From NCBI RefSeq assembly GCF_022023855.1, contig NZ_CP059454.1, positions 1 through 64,000 on the forward strand: 64,000 nt of DNA. The letters are read 5' to 3'. A program made the translations under genes and the position numbers. The stretch's first letter is position 1. Each line of letters starts with the position of its first letter. Source of the DNA: Azospirillum brasilense. GTDB lineage: Bacteria > Pseudomonadota > Alphaproteobacteria > Azospirillales > Azospirillaceae. Of this stretch, positions 17,504 through 26,452 are shown piece by piece. The notes beneath the pieces were generated by a model. It made no database searches. It was not told the DNA's origin and saw only the letters and a program-made list of their open reading frames with translations.

Positions 17504-18881
17504 CGTCGCTAGGCGAAAGGAAAAGCGATATCTCACGTATCTGAGCGGTCCCGGCAATCGATTTGTCCCAAGCCTGGACAATGATCTCGCCGGCCTGCCG
17601 GATATCCGGTATCCGCAGTTGGAGAACTTGCCATGCCGCAGCCGGACTGAGGCATTGACGGGTCAGGAAGGCCGAGCCTTCGCGATTGAGCACACCGAAG
17701 CCGACTTCCGTCCCGCGGATTTGAGCAACGATCCGGACGGTTCCCCGCCCCCCGCGGCGCGCTTGCGCGGGAATGGGAAGAGAGGCTGCGTAACGCCAGG
17801 GGTGCGGTGGCAGTGTGACGGTAGCCACGCTGTGGTGTTCGATCGTTGCGTCCGAGGCGGAGGTCGTCAGCAGCGACACCCCGAACTGTTCTTCGAACAA
17901 TTCCCCACACGGATCGGAGACGGACGGTAACGTCACGCCCTCCACCGAGCCCTTGGACAGAGCCGCGCGCAGAACCGGCTCGATCACGTCGCCATAAAAG
18001 CGGTGTCCCTGCGCGTTCGGATGGTTATCCCAAGGCAGCGCAAGCCATTCCGGCGTTTCCTCCGGCAACTCGGCATCCACGACCAGAACTCCCAGATCGG
18101 TAGCGTGCCTCAGCAGTTCGCGCTCCAGCGGATGCGTGCCCGGTTGCAGGTCCGCCAGGATCAACGGAAAGCCCATATCCTTAGCAAGCTGGGCCATGTC
18201 GCGAACGATCAGCTTGCTGATCATATGAGGGTGATGGGGCTCTCCCTCTAGTATCCGCGGATCAAGCTTGGCCAGGGCGCTGTCGATAATGGGAACCCGG
18301 AGGACCGTAAGTTCCAGGTCGGCGCTCGCAACCGCCCGAGGCTGCCAGAACATGTCCGCATTGAAATGCTCGGCGGTGAATTCGCTTTTATTGAGGCCAA
18401 GCAGCCATCCCGGACTGACAATGTTCCTGCGGTCATGTTCGTACAGCCGTCCATAGATGACCGCGGCAGGGCGTTTGCTGCGCAGCAATCGGCGTAGCAT
18501 GAGCAGGCATTGGAAAGTACTGTACCCACTCACCCCAAAGTTACGGAACCGATATTCCGGAAACCGACTTTGCAGAATGGATGTATAGGTTTCCTCGTCC
18601 TGAACGGAAAATCCGAACGTGAAAGAACATCCGAAAACCCAGACTTCCGGCCGTTCCACCGCGGTGAAATCCAGGGGTGTCACCCGATAGCCTTCGGCAT
18701 CGACCGCCGCATGAAACGAATGTTCCATTGCCTGGCCCACCGCATCGTCTACGACGAATGCACAACCGGTGAATGCCGGGTTGTTGACGAAACCGAAATG
18801 CCGGTGAGGCTTGAACATCGGGGCCTTTGTCAGAACATAGGCCCCACATCCATTTCTCGGATGAATTCGCATGCAACTCAC
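17460..18881 (-). CDS. SGNH/GDSL-type hydrolase or acyltransferase with C-terminal beta domain
   Basis: This 473-residue protein has the SGNH fold. The block I nucleophile Ser86 lies in FGCSFTFG, NFGVSGYST supplies the glycine/asparagine block, and DNHPNAQGH at about 285-293 provides the catalytic Asp/His. Residues about 335-465 are a beta-sandwich with TEVGFGVLNREGSAFL, resembling the accessory domains at 8889 and 14975. SGNH proteins in glycan loci add or remove acyl groups. No signal peptide is obvious, so it may act in the cytoplasm. The start is GTG at 18881 or ATG at 18872. It is five bases after the 118-residue gene in a tight operon. Confidence 0.85.
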   Translation of the reverse strand: MSCMRIHPRNGCGAYVLTKAPMFKPHRHFGFVNNPAFTGCAFVVDDAVGQAMEHSFHAAVDAEGYRVTPLDFTAVERPEVWVFGCSFTFGFSVQDEETYTSILQSRFPEYRFRNFGVSGYSTFQCLLMLRRLLRSKRPAAVIYGRLYEHDRRNIVSPGWLLGLNKSEFTAEHFNADMFWQPRAVASADLELTVLRVPIIDSALAKLDPRILEGEPHHPHMISKLIVRDMAQLAKDMGFPLILADLQPGTHPLERELLRHATDLGVLVVDAELPEETPEWLALPWDNHPNAQGHRFYGDVIEPVLRAALSKGSVEGVTLPSVSDPCGELFEEQFGVSLLTTSASDATIEHHSVATVTLPPHPWRYAASLPIPAQARRGGRGTVRIVAQIRGTEVGFGVLNREGSAFLTRQCLSPAAAWQVLQLRIPDIRQAGEIIVQAWDKSIAGTAQIREISLFLSPSDDGIEMAPCTGTDTA

Positions 18882-18886
18882 TTCGA

Positions 18887-19243
18887 TCAGAAGAAAGTAT
18901 AGTTGTAATCAACAACGTCCCTATCACAGGGCACAGACAGATCCTTTTGAGCGGCTTCGATCAACGCAACGATCCGATCTTTTAAATCCGCCAAGTCGCC
19001 GCACCCCTGATCGTGCCACATCGCCGTCAACGCCGCAGCAAACGTCTGGGGATCGTCCGTGACGGGAGCGGAAAGCAAGGCACCACTTGCAGCGACAGGA
19101 TCTGGTGGCACCGTAAAGTAGCTTTCCACCGCCGCGTCTGGTTCCAACGGAAACAGAGGGCGTCCCTCTCTGCGGCGTTCTTCCGCGATTGGAACAAGAT
19201 CATCATCGAAGACGTCGGCGGTCAACTCGTCAATCGAGGGCAT
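18887..19243 (-). CDS. Hypothetical 118-residue acidic protein in carbamoyltransferase operon
   Basis: I do not recognise this protein. It is acidic at its N-terminus (MPSIDELTADVFDDD) and in its middle, helical by composition in its second half, and has no membrane segment or signal peptide. It overlaps the end of the carbamoyltransferase gene by 14 bases and is followed five bases later by the SGNH gene, so it is almost certainly a real operon member. The similarly placed small partners in known carbamoyltransferase/SGNH clusters (SxtJ, DUF5989) are hydrophobic membrane proteins, and this is not one of them. GGGAAAAG upstream of the ATG may serve as the ribosome binding site. Confidence 0.75.
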   Translation of the reverse strand: MPSIDELTADVFDDDLVPIAEERRREGRPLFPLEPDAAVESYFTVPPDPVAASGALLSAPVTDDPQTFAAALTAMWHDQGCGDLADLKDRIVALIEAAQKDLSVPCDRDVVDYNYTFF

Positions 19244-21071
19244 AGGCTTTTCCCGGCTTCTGTTCTCTTAGGTCTCTTGGTTGCTCACCCTTGAACAGGA
19301 TCCGGTCTTCGAGCACAAGCAGATCCAGGTCCGTGTTGAGGAAGCAAACGAGGGCGTCGAGTGGCGTACAGACGATCGGTTCACCACGGATGTTAAACGA
19401 CGTGTTCACAAGCACGGGGCAGCCAGTGCGCTTGTGGAACGCTTCCAAAAGTGCTCTTGCATCTGTTTTATCCTGGCAGGATACGGTCTGAAGCCTTGCC
19501 GATCCATCAACATGGGTAACCGCCGGAATATCAGAACGCGGCAGTGCGACCGCGGCCGTCAAATCCAGCGTCCCGCCATCCCAGGAAAGGGCGGGCACCG
19601 ACCGCCGCACCCGCTCGCTGACCGGCGCCACGAACAGCATGTAGGGGCTTTCGTGATCAAAATCAAAATAATCCGCAACATATTCACGCAGCACCATCGG
19701 AGCGAACGGGCGCCAGGATTCGCGAAACTTGATCTTCTGATTAATCAGGCGCTGCCCCTTTTCCAAACGAGCATCGGCGAGAATGGAGCGACTGCCCAGC
19801 GCGCGCGGCCCAAATTCCATCCGGCCGGAAAACAGCCCGACGATCTCACCGCGGGACAACGCATCCGCCACCACCGCATGGCGCTCGGCCGGATCTGCAA
19901 CGATCCGCCCGACGCAACCGATCTGCTCGATGGCGCGGTCGATGGCATCCGCATCGTAGCGGGGGCCCAACCGGCTGCCCTGTTGGCGGTCGCCCGAAGC
20001 TGTTCTCGCCCGAGGCACTCCGAAATGGCCATGCATCGCGGTGAGCGCCCCGCCGAGCGCCCCGCCAGCGTCCCCGGCGGCCGGCTGCACCCAAATATCC
20101 TTGAAGATCCCCTCTCGCCAGATCGCCCCGTTCGCCACGCAATTCAGCGCCACACCGCCGGCAAGGACCAGATGTTCCTGGTTCGTTATACGCCGTGCTT
20201 CGATTGCCAGCCGCATCATGACCAGTTCGGTGACCTTTTGGATCGATGCCGCAAGGTCGGCTTCCCTTTCGGTGATGCTGCTTTCCGGTTCGCGTCGGCC
20301 CGCCTCAAAAAGATCTTCAAAATTCTTATTGATAATAGTCTGAGATCTTAAAAATCCAAAATATTTCATATTGAGTCGAAATGATCCATCTCTTTTTACG
20401 TCAATAATATTATTCATTATTACATCAACGTAGCGCGGCTTCCCGAATGGAGCCAGTCCCATTAACTTGTACTCTCCGGAATTTACTTTGAATCCACAGT
20501 AGTAAGTGAAAGCTGCATAGAGGAGTCCGAGCGAATGCGGATACCGTATCTCCTTGAGGATTTTTATTGCGTTTCCTTGGCCGACCCCAATGGAAGTGGT
20601 CGCCCATTCGCCCACGCCATCGACAACCAGAATTGCCGCATTCTCGAAGGGTGAGGGGAAAAAGGCCGACGCCGCGTGGGCGATATGGTGTTCCACGGCA
20701 AAGACCGGTACCTTCGCACCGACCACGTCAGCGATCCTGCGGGCAAAGCCGAACTTCTCGGCAAACAGTGCCTTGACCGCGTCCTGCCAAAGTTCATAGC
20801 CGTCGGGTGCCGCCATGACGGCGTTCTGCACCACCCGGTCGGTGGACCGCACGAGATTTTCATAGAATACGACCGCATCGAGCGGAGTGCCATCGTCGAG
20901 ACACGATAGGCAGTATTTGATGGCGCGATCCGGAAAACCACGATCGTGCTTACGGCGAGAGAAGCGCTCTTCTTCAGCCGCAGCGACAACTTCGGAATCC
21001 CGCAGCAAGGCCGCGGCTGAATCGTGATAGAAGGCAGAAACCCCAAGTATATGCTTTACCGCATCGGTCAT
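19230..21071 (-). CDS. NodU/CmcH-family carbamoyltransferase
   Basis: This 613-residue enzyme transfers a carbamoyl group from carbamoyl phosphate through carbamoyl-adenylate to a hydroxyl, probably on a sugar. The N-terminal domain has HILGVSAFYHDSAAALL and EEERFSRRKHD, the metal/adenylate histidines are in VEHHIAHAASAF (about residues 127-137), and VVDGVGEWATT and LAGGVALNCVANG follow. The C-terminal YrdC-like part has NTSFNIRGEPIVCTP. The length matches the family. The ATG at 21071 is supported by homologous N-terminal sequence (MTDAVKHILGVSAF); longer in-frame sequence upstream is not protein-like. It leads an operon with the 118-residue, SGNH and FkbM genes. Confidence 0.95.
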   Translation of the reverse strand: MTDAVKHILGVSAFYHDSAAALLRDSEVVAAAEEERFSRRKHDRGFPDRAIKYCLSCLDDGTPLDAVVFYENLVRSTDRVVQNAVMAAPDGYELWQDAVKALFAEKFGFARRIADVVGAKVPVFAVEHHIAHAASAFFPSPFENAAILVVDGVGEWATTSIGVGQGNAIKILKEIRYPHSLGLLYAAFTYYCGFKVNSGEYKLMGLAPFGKPRYVDVIMNNIIDVKRDGSFRLNMKYFGFLRSQTIINKNFEDLFEAGRREPESSITEREADLAASIQKVTELVMMRLAIEARRITNQEHLVLAGGVALNCVANGAIWREGIFKDIWVQPAAGDAGGALGGALTAMHGHFGVPRARTASGDRQQGSRLGPRYDADAIDRAIEQIGCVGRIVADPAERHAVVADALSRGEIVGLFSGRMEFGPRALGSRSILADARLEKGQRLINQKIKFRESWRPFAPMVLREYVADYFDFDHESPYMLFVAPVSERVRRSVPALSWDGGTLDLTAAVALPRSDIPAVTHVDGSARLQTVSCQDKTDARALLEAFHKRTGCPVLVNTSFNIRGEPIVCTPLDALVCFLNTDLDLLVLEDRILFKGEQPRDLREQKPGKAYALD

Positions 21072-21360
21072 GCCGCGCCCGCCGAAGCTTAGAAAACGGG
21101 AAGATCCACTTTCGGATTTCGTGCATGAAAGCCCCCGACAGGTCAAGGCTCGTCGTTGCCGGCCCCAGGGCACCGCCCGGTCCGGCGCGGACGGCGCAAG
21201 CCGAACCGCCCAGTTCACAACCTGAACGGCAGCCTTCTTTTGCCTTGCGAAAAGCAGAGCCGAGAAAAGTTTTTTACGGCGTTTGCCTGTCTGTGCTATT
21301 ATGCCACGGCCGGGAAAAACCGGTCACTTTTGTGCAACCAGAAAAAGTCGATTTATTTTC

Positions 21361-22056
21361 ATGGACAGCATTTTTACCCAGGTCCCAGGCCTCCCCGATA
21401 TTGAGTTGGTTGATTATTATGAAGAATTTCTTTGGTACTATCCGACTTGCGAAATGGAAGCAAAAAGATGGTGCGCGGAGAATATAAAGCCTGACTGGAC
21501 CGTTTTGGATGTTGGCGCCAACATCGGATATTATTCTATTCTTTTCTCATGGTTGGCAAAAGATGGTTTTGTGTTTTCTTTCGAGCCAACGGACACTTGG
21601 TCCAAGCTGGAGAACAATCTCCGGCATCATAATCTTCCAAACGTGGAGGCTTTGCGGCTGGGCATTGGCAAGCAATCGGGGCGGTTCGTGGATTCGATAT
21701 TCAAGATTTGGGGACAGAACGCCGAGCGCCTCGAAGTGGATTTTTACTCCATAGACGACTTTGTTGAGCAACGACGACTTGGTCGTGTTGACCTTATCAA
21801 AATCGATGTCGACAGTTTTGACCTGGAGGCGCTTCAAGGTGCGGAGCGGACGCTCCGCACCTTCGACCCATATGTTCTTGTCGAATTGAATCATGCATTG
21901 AGCCGCCGCAATCAGAGCAACGCTGAAGCGTTGCATTGGCTTTCGAAACAAGGATATGGTTCCGTATTCTGTGTGGATTATGACAACTTTATCTTGAAAA
22001 AATCCGCGCCAGTTGTTAGTGAAAGCAGCGTTACCGTTTATTTCCCTGAACGCTGA
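21361..22056 (+). CDS. FkbM-family methyltransferase
   Basis: This 231-residue protein has the FkbM methyltransferase motifs VLDVGANIGYYSILF (about 45-59), FSFEPTDTWSKL, and LIKIDVDSFDLEALQGA. It is a compact, single-domain member. The start MDSIFTQVPGLPD was chosen because upstream in-frame codons give basic, non-homologous sequence; no strong ribosome binding site is visible. It is transcribed divergently from the carbamoyltransferase. It is followed by a radical SAM gene 59 bases downstream, in markedly AT-rich DNA, which suggests transfer. Confidence 0.88.
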   Translation: MDSIFTQVPGLPDIELVDYYEEFLWYYPTCEMEAKRWCAENIKPDWTVLDVGANIGYYSILFSWLAKDGFVFSFEPTDTWSKLENNLRHHNLPNVEALRLGIGKQSGRFVDSIFKIWGQNAERLEVDFYSIDDFVEQRRLGRVDLIKIDVDSFDLEALQGAERTLRTFDPYVLVELNHALSRRNQSNAEALHWLSKQGYGSVFCVDYDNFILKKSAPVVSESSVTVYFPER

Positions 22057-22115
22057 CGCCGTGTTCGATAGCGTCGCTTACGATGACAGCAGTAACGCGA
22101 GACTCAGGACGATCA

Positions 22116-23732
22116 ATGCCCAAATGCCCGGCCGCATGGTACGAGTTGAACATTTCGGCGCCTGACAACATGGTCAGCGCTTGCTGCTATTATGCGGGTG
22201 AAAAAGACCCCTGGATCAATCACCCTATTGACATCGAGGGTTATTGGAACAGTGCGAATATACAAACCATACGCAAGATAAATTCTGGGAAAAAATCAGC
22301 GGATCCCAATGGATGCACCACATGCTTCTTTTTTCAGAACCGATCTGAAGATACTATCTATTTTGATACTTCTGTTTTCCCAGATCTCTCGGAGCACCAG
22401 ACAGCAAACTGGAAACTTCTGCAGCAAGAATACGAGTCCGGAGCCGTAGAGCTGACCGCCACGCCGGTGCGGATCTACGCAAATTTCGGCTTCTCATGCA
22501 ATCTAGCCTGTCGCATGTGCCATCAAGTGCCACGGCGCGCCGACAACAAACGCCAAGTACACGCCGACAGCATTTTGCGGTGGAACAAGGCTTTGCGTGC
22601 CGCCATGGACGTTACGGTCATCGGCGGCGAGCCTTTCGCGCTGCCGGAAGCCATTTCCTTCATCCGTCAGTTTATTAACAATCCGGAATACGACAATGTC
22701 CGACTGTCGATTTGCACAAATGGAACGCTCCATCACAAGCATATGGAGACTCTCCGCAAGAAGAAGCATTTGCATCTTGCCGTGAGCCTGGATTCGATTG
22801 GTGAAGGTTATGAGTCGATCCGCGTAAACAGTAAATGGTCACTGGTCGAGCGCAATATCCTTGAGTTTGTAGAACTTGCAAGAAAAGAATATCCACAATG
22901 GTCATTTCAGACCAATGCTCTTGTCCTGAAAACTGGTGTAAAACGCCTTCCTGAGTATGCCCGCTGGCATGCCAAACACGGTATTGTAACATCCTTCTAC
23001 GATTTTATCAATTTCCGCGGGACGGAAGATGCGTTCTATAGCGAAAACCTGCTCGAAAACCCACAACTCTTGGACGATATTCCGGATTGGAGTAATTATT
23101 TTGAGGAAGCGCTGGACATATTCCAGAAAAGCAATCTCACCGTGGCGGCAACGTCTCTGGACCATTATTGGAAGCGCCTGACCAACCGGGTGGAGGAGTA
23201 CCAGGCCACTTCGAATGCTGGCCGCAATCTGCGCCACCGCAATCACTGGAAAACGCAGCTCGAAATTCGTGGTCCAAAAGACTTCTTAAACACATTCCAG
23301 TATATTCTCGCGGCGCAGCGCACTGGTGAGACACCAGACTACGCGAGCGATGAGACTTTTGTCCGTTTCACCAAAGTCAGCTATCCGCGAGATCACTTCC
23401 TGACCTCATACATGCCCATGGCTGTTTACGAGCCCGGCGGATACTTCCGCCTTCGGCTTTCCTGGCCCAAGCTGCCGCCGGGGGTGCGGCGCGCCCATGT
23501 CGTCCTGCGCGCGGAACGTCGCGGCGAATTGCAGGGAACTTGGTATGTTCAGGAAGGCGATGACGGCATCAAGGCGGAATTCGTCGGTCGCATGGAAGCC
23601 GGCATTGCCAAGCTCCAGCTCGCAGCATATCCCGTCGGGGAGAGGGAGTCCGTGCTGCCGACTGAAGTCCTTTTGGACCTTGACGGGGCCACGATGAATG
23701 CTGTTGCGGCGACAGATCGGCTGTTGCCATAG
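22116..23732 (+). CDS. Twitch-domain radical SAM protein
   Basis: This 538-residue protein has an unusual order. A cysteine-rich auxiliary-cluster (SPASM/twitch-like) region comes first (CPAAWYELNISAPDN, CCYYAG, CTTCFFFQN), and the radical SAM motif CNLACRMC follows at about residues 128-135. VIGGEPFALPE is the SAM-binding GGE motif and SICTNGT follows. This order matches the twitch-domain-containing radical SAM group. The last 110 residues are beta-rich. ATG at 22116 has AGGA six bases upstream; ATG at 22083 is the alternative, adding 11 residues. The substrate is unknown. It lies directly behind an FkbM methyltransferase, so the two may act on one glycan. Confidence 0.88.
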   Translation: MPKCPAAWYELNISAPDNMVSACCYYAGEKDPWINHPIDIEGYWNSANIQTIRKINSGKKSADPNGCTTCFFFQNRSEDTIYFDTSVFPDLSEHQTANWKLLQQEYESGAVELTATPVRIYANFGFSCNLACRMCHQVPRRADNKRQVHADSILRWNKALRAAMDVTVIGGEPFALPEAISFIRQFINNPEYDNVRLSICTNGTLHHKHMETLRKKKHLHLAVSLDSIGEGYESIRVNSKWSLVERNILEFVELARKEYPQWSFQTNALVLKTGVKRLPEYARWHAKHGIVTSFYDFINFRGTEDAFYSENLLENPQLLDDIPDWSNYFEEALDIFQKSNLTVAATSLDHYWKRLTNRVEEYQATSNAGRNLRHRNHWKTQLEIRGPKDFLNTFQYILAAQRTGETPDYASDETFVRFTKVSYPRDHFLTSYMPMAVYEPGGYFRLRLSWPKLPPGVRRAHVVLRAERRGELQGTWYVQEGDDGIKAEFVGRMEAGIAKLQLAAYPVGERESVLPTEVLLDLDGATMNAVAATDRLLP

Positions 23733-23787
23733 GCTGGTGCTGGGATCGGCACAACATGAGGGACGCGGGCGGCGACAACGAAAAGCG

Positions 23788-26439
23788 TCATCCGCCTTCC
23801 GCATCCTCTGTCTCGTTGTCGTCCTTGCGCAGACACAGCACCGCGACCGTCGTCAAGGAGGCCTCTCCCATGATGACGAGATGAGGGCGAGCGGTTTGTT
23901 CTGTTCCCTTTTGAGCAACGCGGTCGAGGGTATGATTGGCGAGACAACAATCAAGGCTTCCCTGCGGACGCAACCCGGCACGCTCTTGGCCTAACGCAAG
24001 CAGAGTCAGGACGACATCCAGCCCTGGCGTGCGCCCAATCGGCTCTACTGACATCTCGATGGGCGTCGAGAACACGAGGGTGCCGCCGGGCCGAAGGAGA
24101 CGCCCGAGCCGGACCAAGAGTTCGCTCGCCACGGCAGCCCCTCTCTCCAGAATTTTTCCTCCAGTTATGACAATGGCGTCCCACGCTTCGCCCATAACCG
24201 CGGGACGGAGATTGCACCCGGCGAGCCGCTCCGGGTCGTGAAAACGGTTCTTGCATGCCACGAAGAGGCTTTCTGGCATGTCCGGGCCGGTTTCGGAGAG
24301 CGGAAAGGGCATCACATCCACTTGCCCCACCCGATCGGCCAGGAACATGGGCAATCCATCCGGCCCCGACGTCATCACAGCAATGCGTGCGTCCAATGTC
24401 AACGCACCCAGGCTGTCAAGCGCATATAGGATCTGCACCCGCTCCCAGACACCGAGGCTACGCTTGAAGTAATTGTAGGTCGAGACGATGTAGCCAAGGC
24501 CTTCCCGCGTCAGCCGCTCGGCCCAGAGGCGCCAGTGCTGGTCCTCCCAATCCTCGGCGGCGGCGATCTTGCTCAGCGACACCCGCCCGGCACCGAATGC
24601 GTGAAGCGCTGCGAAACGTGGATCAATCGACGATCGCAACCGGGCTGAGGGGCGGCGGCGCCCGACCTCGTGTCGCAGGGTCTCGACCTTTTCCGGGGGC
24701 AACCCGAACTCCGCCGCCACCCCCGGCCAACTCAGCAGCGCCAGCAGCGGTTCGGTAAAGCAACGAGGATCGACTGCACCGAGATCCTCAGACGCGGCGA
24801 CCACCGCCAAGTCAGCGCGCAGCATGGTCAGCTCCCATGGATCGACCGCAAAACCGCGCCCCAACGCCGTTTCCAAATGAAGCGCCATGGCACTGCCGGA
24901 GCGGAGCGGAGCCACGGGCTGGTCGTCGGAGCGTACCGATCCGTAGCAGACACGAGTGGTGAAGGGAGTCCAGGTGAACATCAATTCCGTACGCGCCACC
25001 GTTCCGAAGTAGGTGTTGATGGCGTTCAGGCACACGAACTTGCGCTGCATGGCCGCACCGCCATCACGCCGCGCCATGGCTACCAGCCGGTTGAAAGCCC
25101 CTTTGACGCGGCCAAGGCGGTCGCGGATCGCCGGGTTGAGATCGCGGACATGCCGGATTTCCCCTTCCGGTGCCACCTCGTGATCAACCGAGAAGTCGAA
25201 GATCAAAATTCGCGCCGACCGGTGCAGTCTGTCAAGCGGCACCGCCTCAGCGACATCCGACAGGACGCCATCTTCAGTAAGCGAATCAAGCACCAGGAAG
25301 GTCCCCCGACCTCCCATATCCCGCCAAAGGGCGGCAAGTTGACGAAGCATGGCATGGGACCCTCCGACAAAACCAACGAAGCCATCATGGGGAATGGTCG
25401 ACAAGTGGTCAGCGGCGTAGGGCAAAACATGTTCCGGAGAATAGGTCAGGGAGAGATAAGCGCTGCGGTCGTTGCGGGCTTCGGCATAGGGTTGGTCCAG
25501 GGATTTCGATATCGCGTCGAGCGCGGTGACAAAACGGTCGGCCGGCAGGTCGATCCCTCGATACTCCTCGACCGGATCGCTAGGCAGACCCCAGGTTTCC
25601 GCTTGCTCTGGCAGGTCGGGACGGACGACCGCATTGATAAACACATGCGGATCGTTCTGGATGGCGGCTGCGCTGAGCGCCGCCGTCGGTTTGCGGGTGT
25701 GATCGCAGTGGTAACCGAACACGTCGTCCAGCAAGCTTCCCGTTTCCGGGTACAAGTGACGCAGGCGCCGGCACAAGTTCATGTCGACGTTCCAGCCGAC
25801 CAGCATGCCTTCATGGAAGCCGTTGATGGTGAACAGATCCTTGCGCAGCACAAGCTGGCAGTCACCAATGCCGTCGAACCGGGCGAAGGCGTCGGTGTGC
25901 ACAACCTCGTTCAGGTGCAGGTGCGTCCCCCAACGCCTGACCATCTCGATGATGCGGTGTGGATCCCGGCGATCCAAGGACTCCCAGAGCGTCTCCGGCA
26001 GTTCGAAGCGGGGCAGATGATAGAATCCATCCGGCTTCTCGGCGGCGATGGCGGATAGCGAGCGTCCAGGATCGCGGGCGACGAAGATCATGTCCGTGTT
26101 GGTGGACATGATCCAGCGGTTAGCCGGGTTGGAACGCCGCAGCGCCGTATTGCGCGACACCGCCTCCACCACCTCCAGATGGGTACGGGCGCGAAACCGT
26201 TCATGCACGGTGGGGCGGATGCGGAACACCCGCAGAAGCCGGCGACAGCGCTCCGTCAAGGTGTCGCGAATGGCCTCGACCAGAGTCGGAAAACCGTCGG
26301 ACGTGTTGTAGTCGGCAAATAGGATCTCGTCGTCCGGATCGGACAGCATCTCGGCCAAGCAATTGAGGCTGATCGCTGCCCGCTTGTGGAAATTGTAGCC
26401 GTGATGGTCGTTCCGGCCGTAGACGATGATGGAGATCAT
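23788..26439 (-). CDS. GT2-like glycosyltransferase with shared C-terminal module
   Basis: This 883-residue protein begins with a GT-A-like domain: ISIIVYGRNDHHGYNFHKRA, then IMSTNTDMIF with the acidic TD of a DxD-like motif, and GFHEGMLVGWNVDMNLCRRL as the catalytic-acid region. A middle segment with GFVGFVGGSHAMLRQL looks like another Rossmann core. From about residue 520 it carries the shared module: WELTMLRADL, FTEPLLALLSWPGV, LSKIAAAEDWE, FKRSLGVWERVQ, YALDSLGAL, ANHTLDRVA. It is a paralogue of the gene immediately upstream, whose stop is 13 bases before this ATG, so they form an operon. The chosen ATG (26439) starts the conserved strand; the 81 codons upstream overlap the neighbour. Confidence 0.88.
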   Translation of the reverse strand: MISIIVYGRNDHHGYNFHKRAAISLNCLAEMLSDPDDEILFADYNTSDGFPTLVEAIRDTLTERCRRLLRVFRIRPTVHERFRARTHLEVVEAVSRNTALRRSNPANRWIMSTNTDMIFVARDPGRSLSAIAAEKPDGFYHLPRFELPETLWESLDRRDPHRIIEMVRRWGTHLHLNEVVHTDAFARFDGIGDCQLVLRKDLFTINGFHEGMLVGWNVDMNLCRRLRHLYPETGSLLDDVFGYHCDHTRKPTAALSAAAIQNDPHVFINAVVRPDLPEQAETWGLPSDPVEEYRGIDLPADRFVTALDAISKSLDQPYAEARNDRSAYLSLTYSPEHVLPYAADHLSTIPHDGFVGFVGGSHAMLRQLAALWRDMGGRGTFLVLDSLTEDGVLSDVAEAVPLDRLHRSARILIFDFSVDHEVAPEGEIRHVRDLNPAIRDRLGRVKGAFNRLVAMARRDGGAAMQRKFVCLNAINTYFGTVARTELMFTWTPFTTRVCYGSVRSDDQPVAPLRSGSAMALHLETALGRGFAVDPWELTMLRADLAVVAASEDLGAVDPRCFTEPLLALLSWPGVAAEFGLPPEKVETLRHEVGRRRPSARLRSSIDPRFAALHAFGAGRVSLSKIAAAEDWEDQHWRLWAERLTREGLGYIVSTYNYFKRSLGVWERVQILYALDSLGALTLDARIAVMTSGPDGLPMFLADRVGQVDVMPFPLSETGPDMPESLFVACKNRFHDPERLAGCNLRPAVMGEAWDAIVITGGKILERGAAVASELLVRLGRLLRPGGTLVFSTPIEMSVEPIGRTPGLDVVLTLLALGQERAGLRPQGSLDCCLANHTLDRVAQKGTEQTARPHLVIMGEASLTTVAVLCLRKDDNETEDAEGG

Positions 26440-26452
26440 GTGCGCGGTCGCC

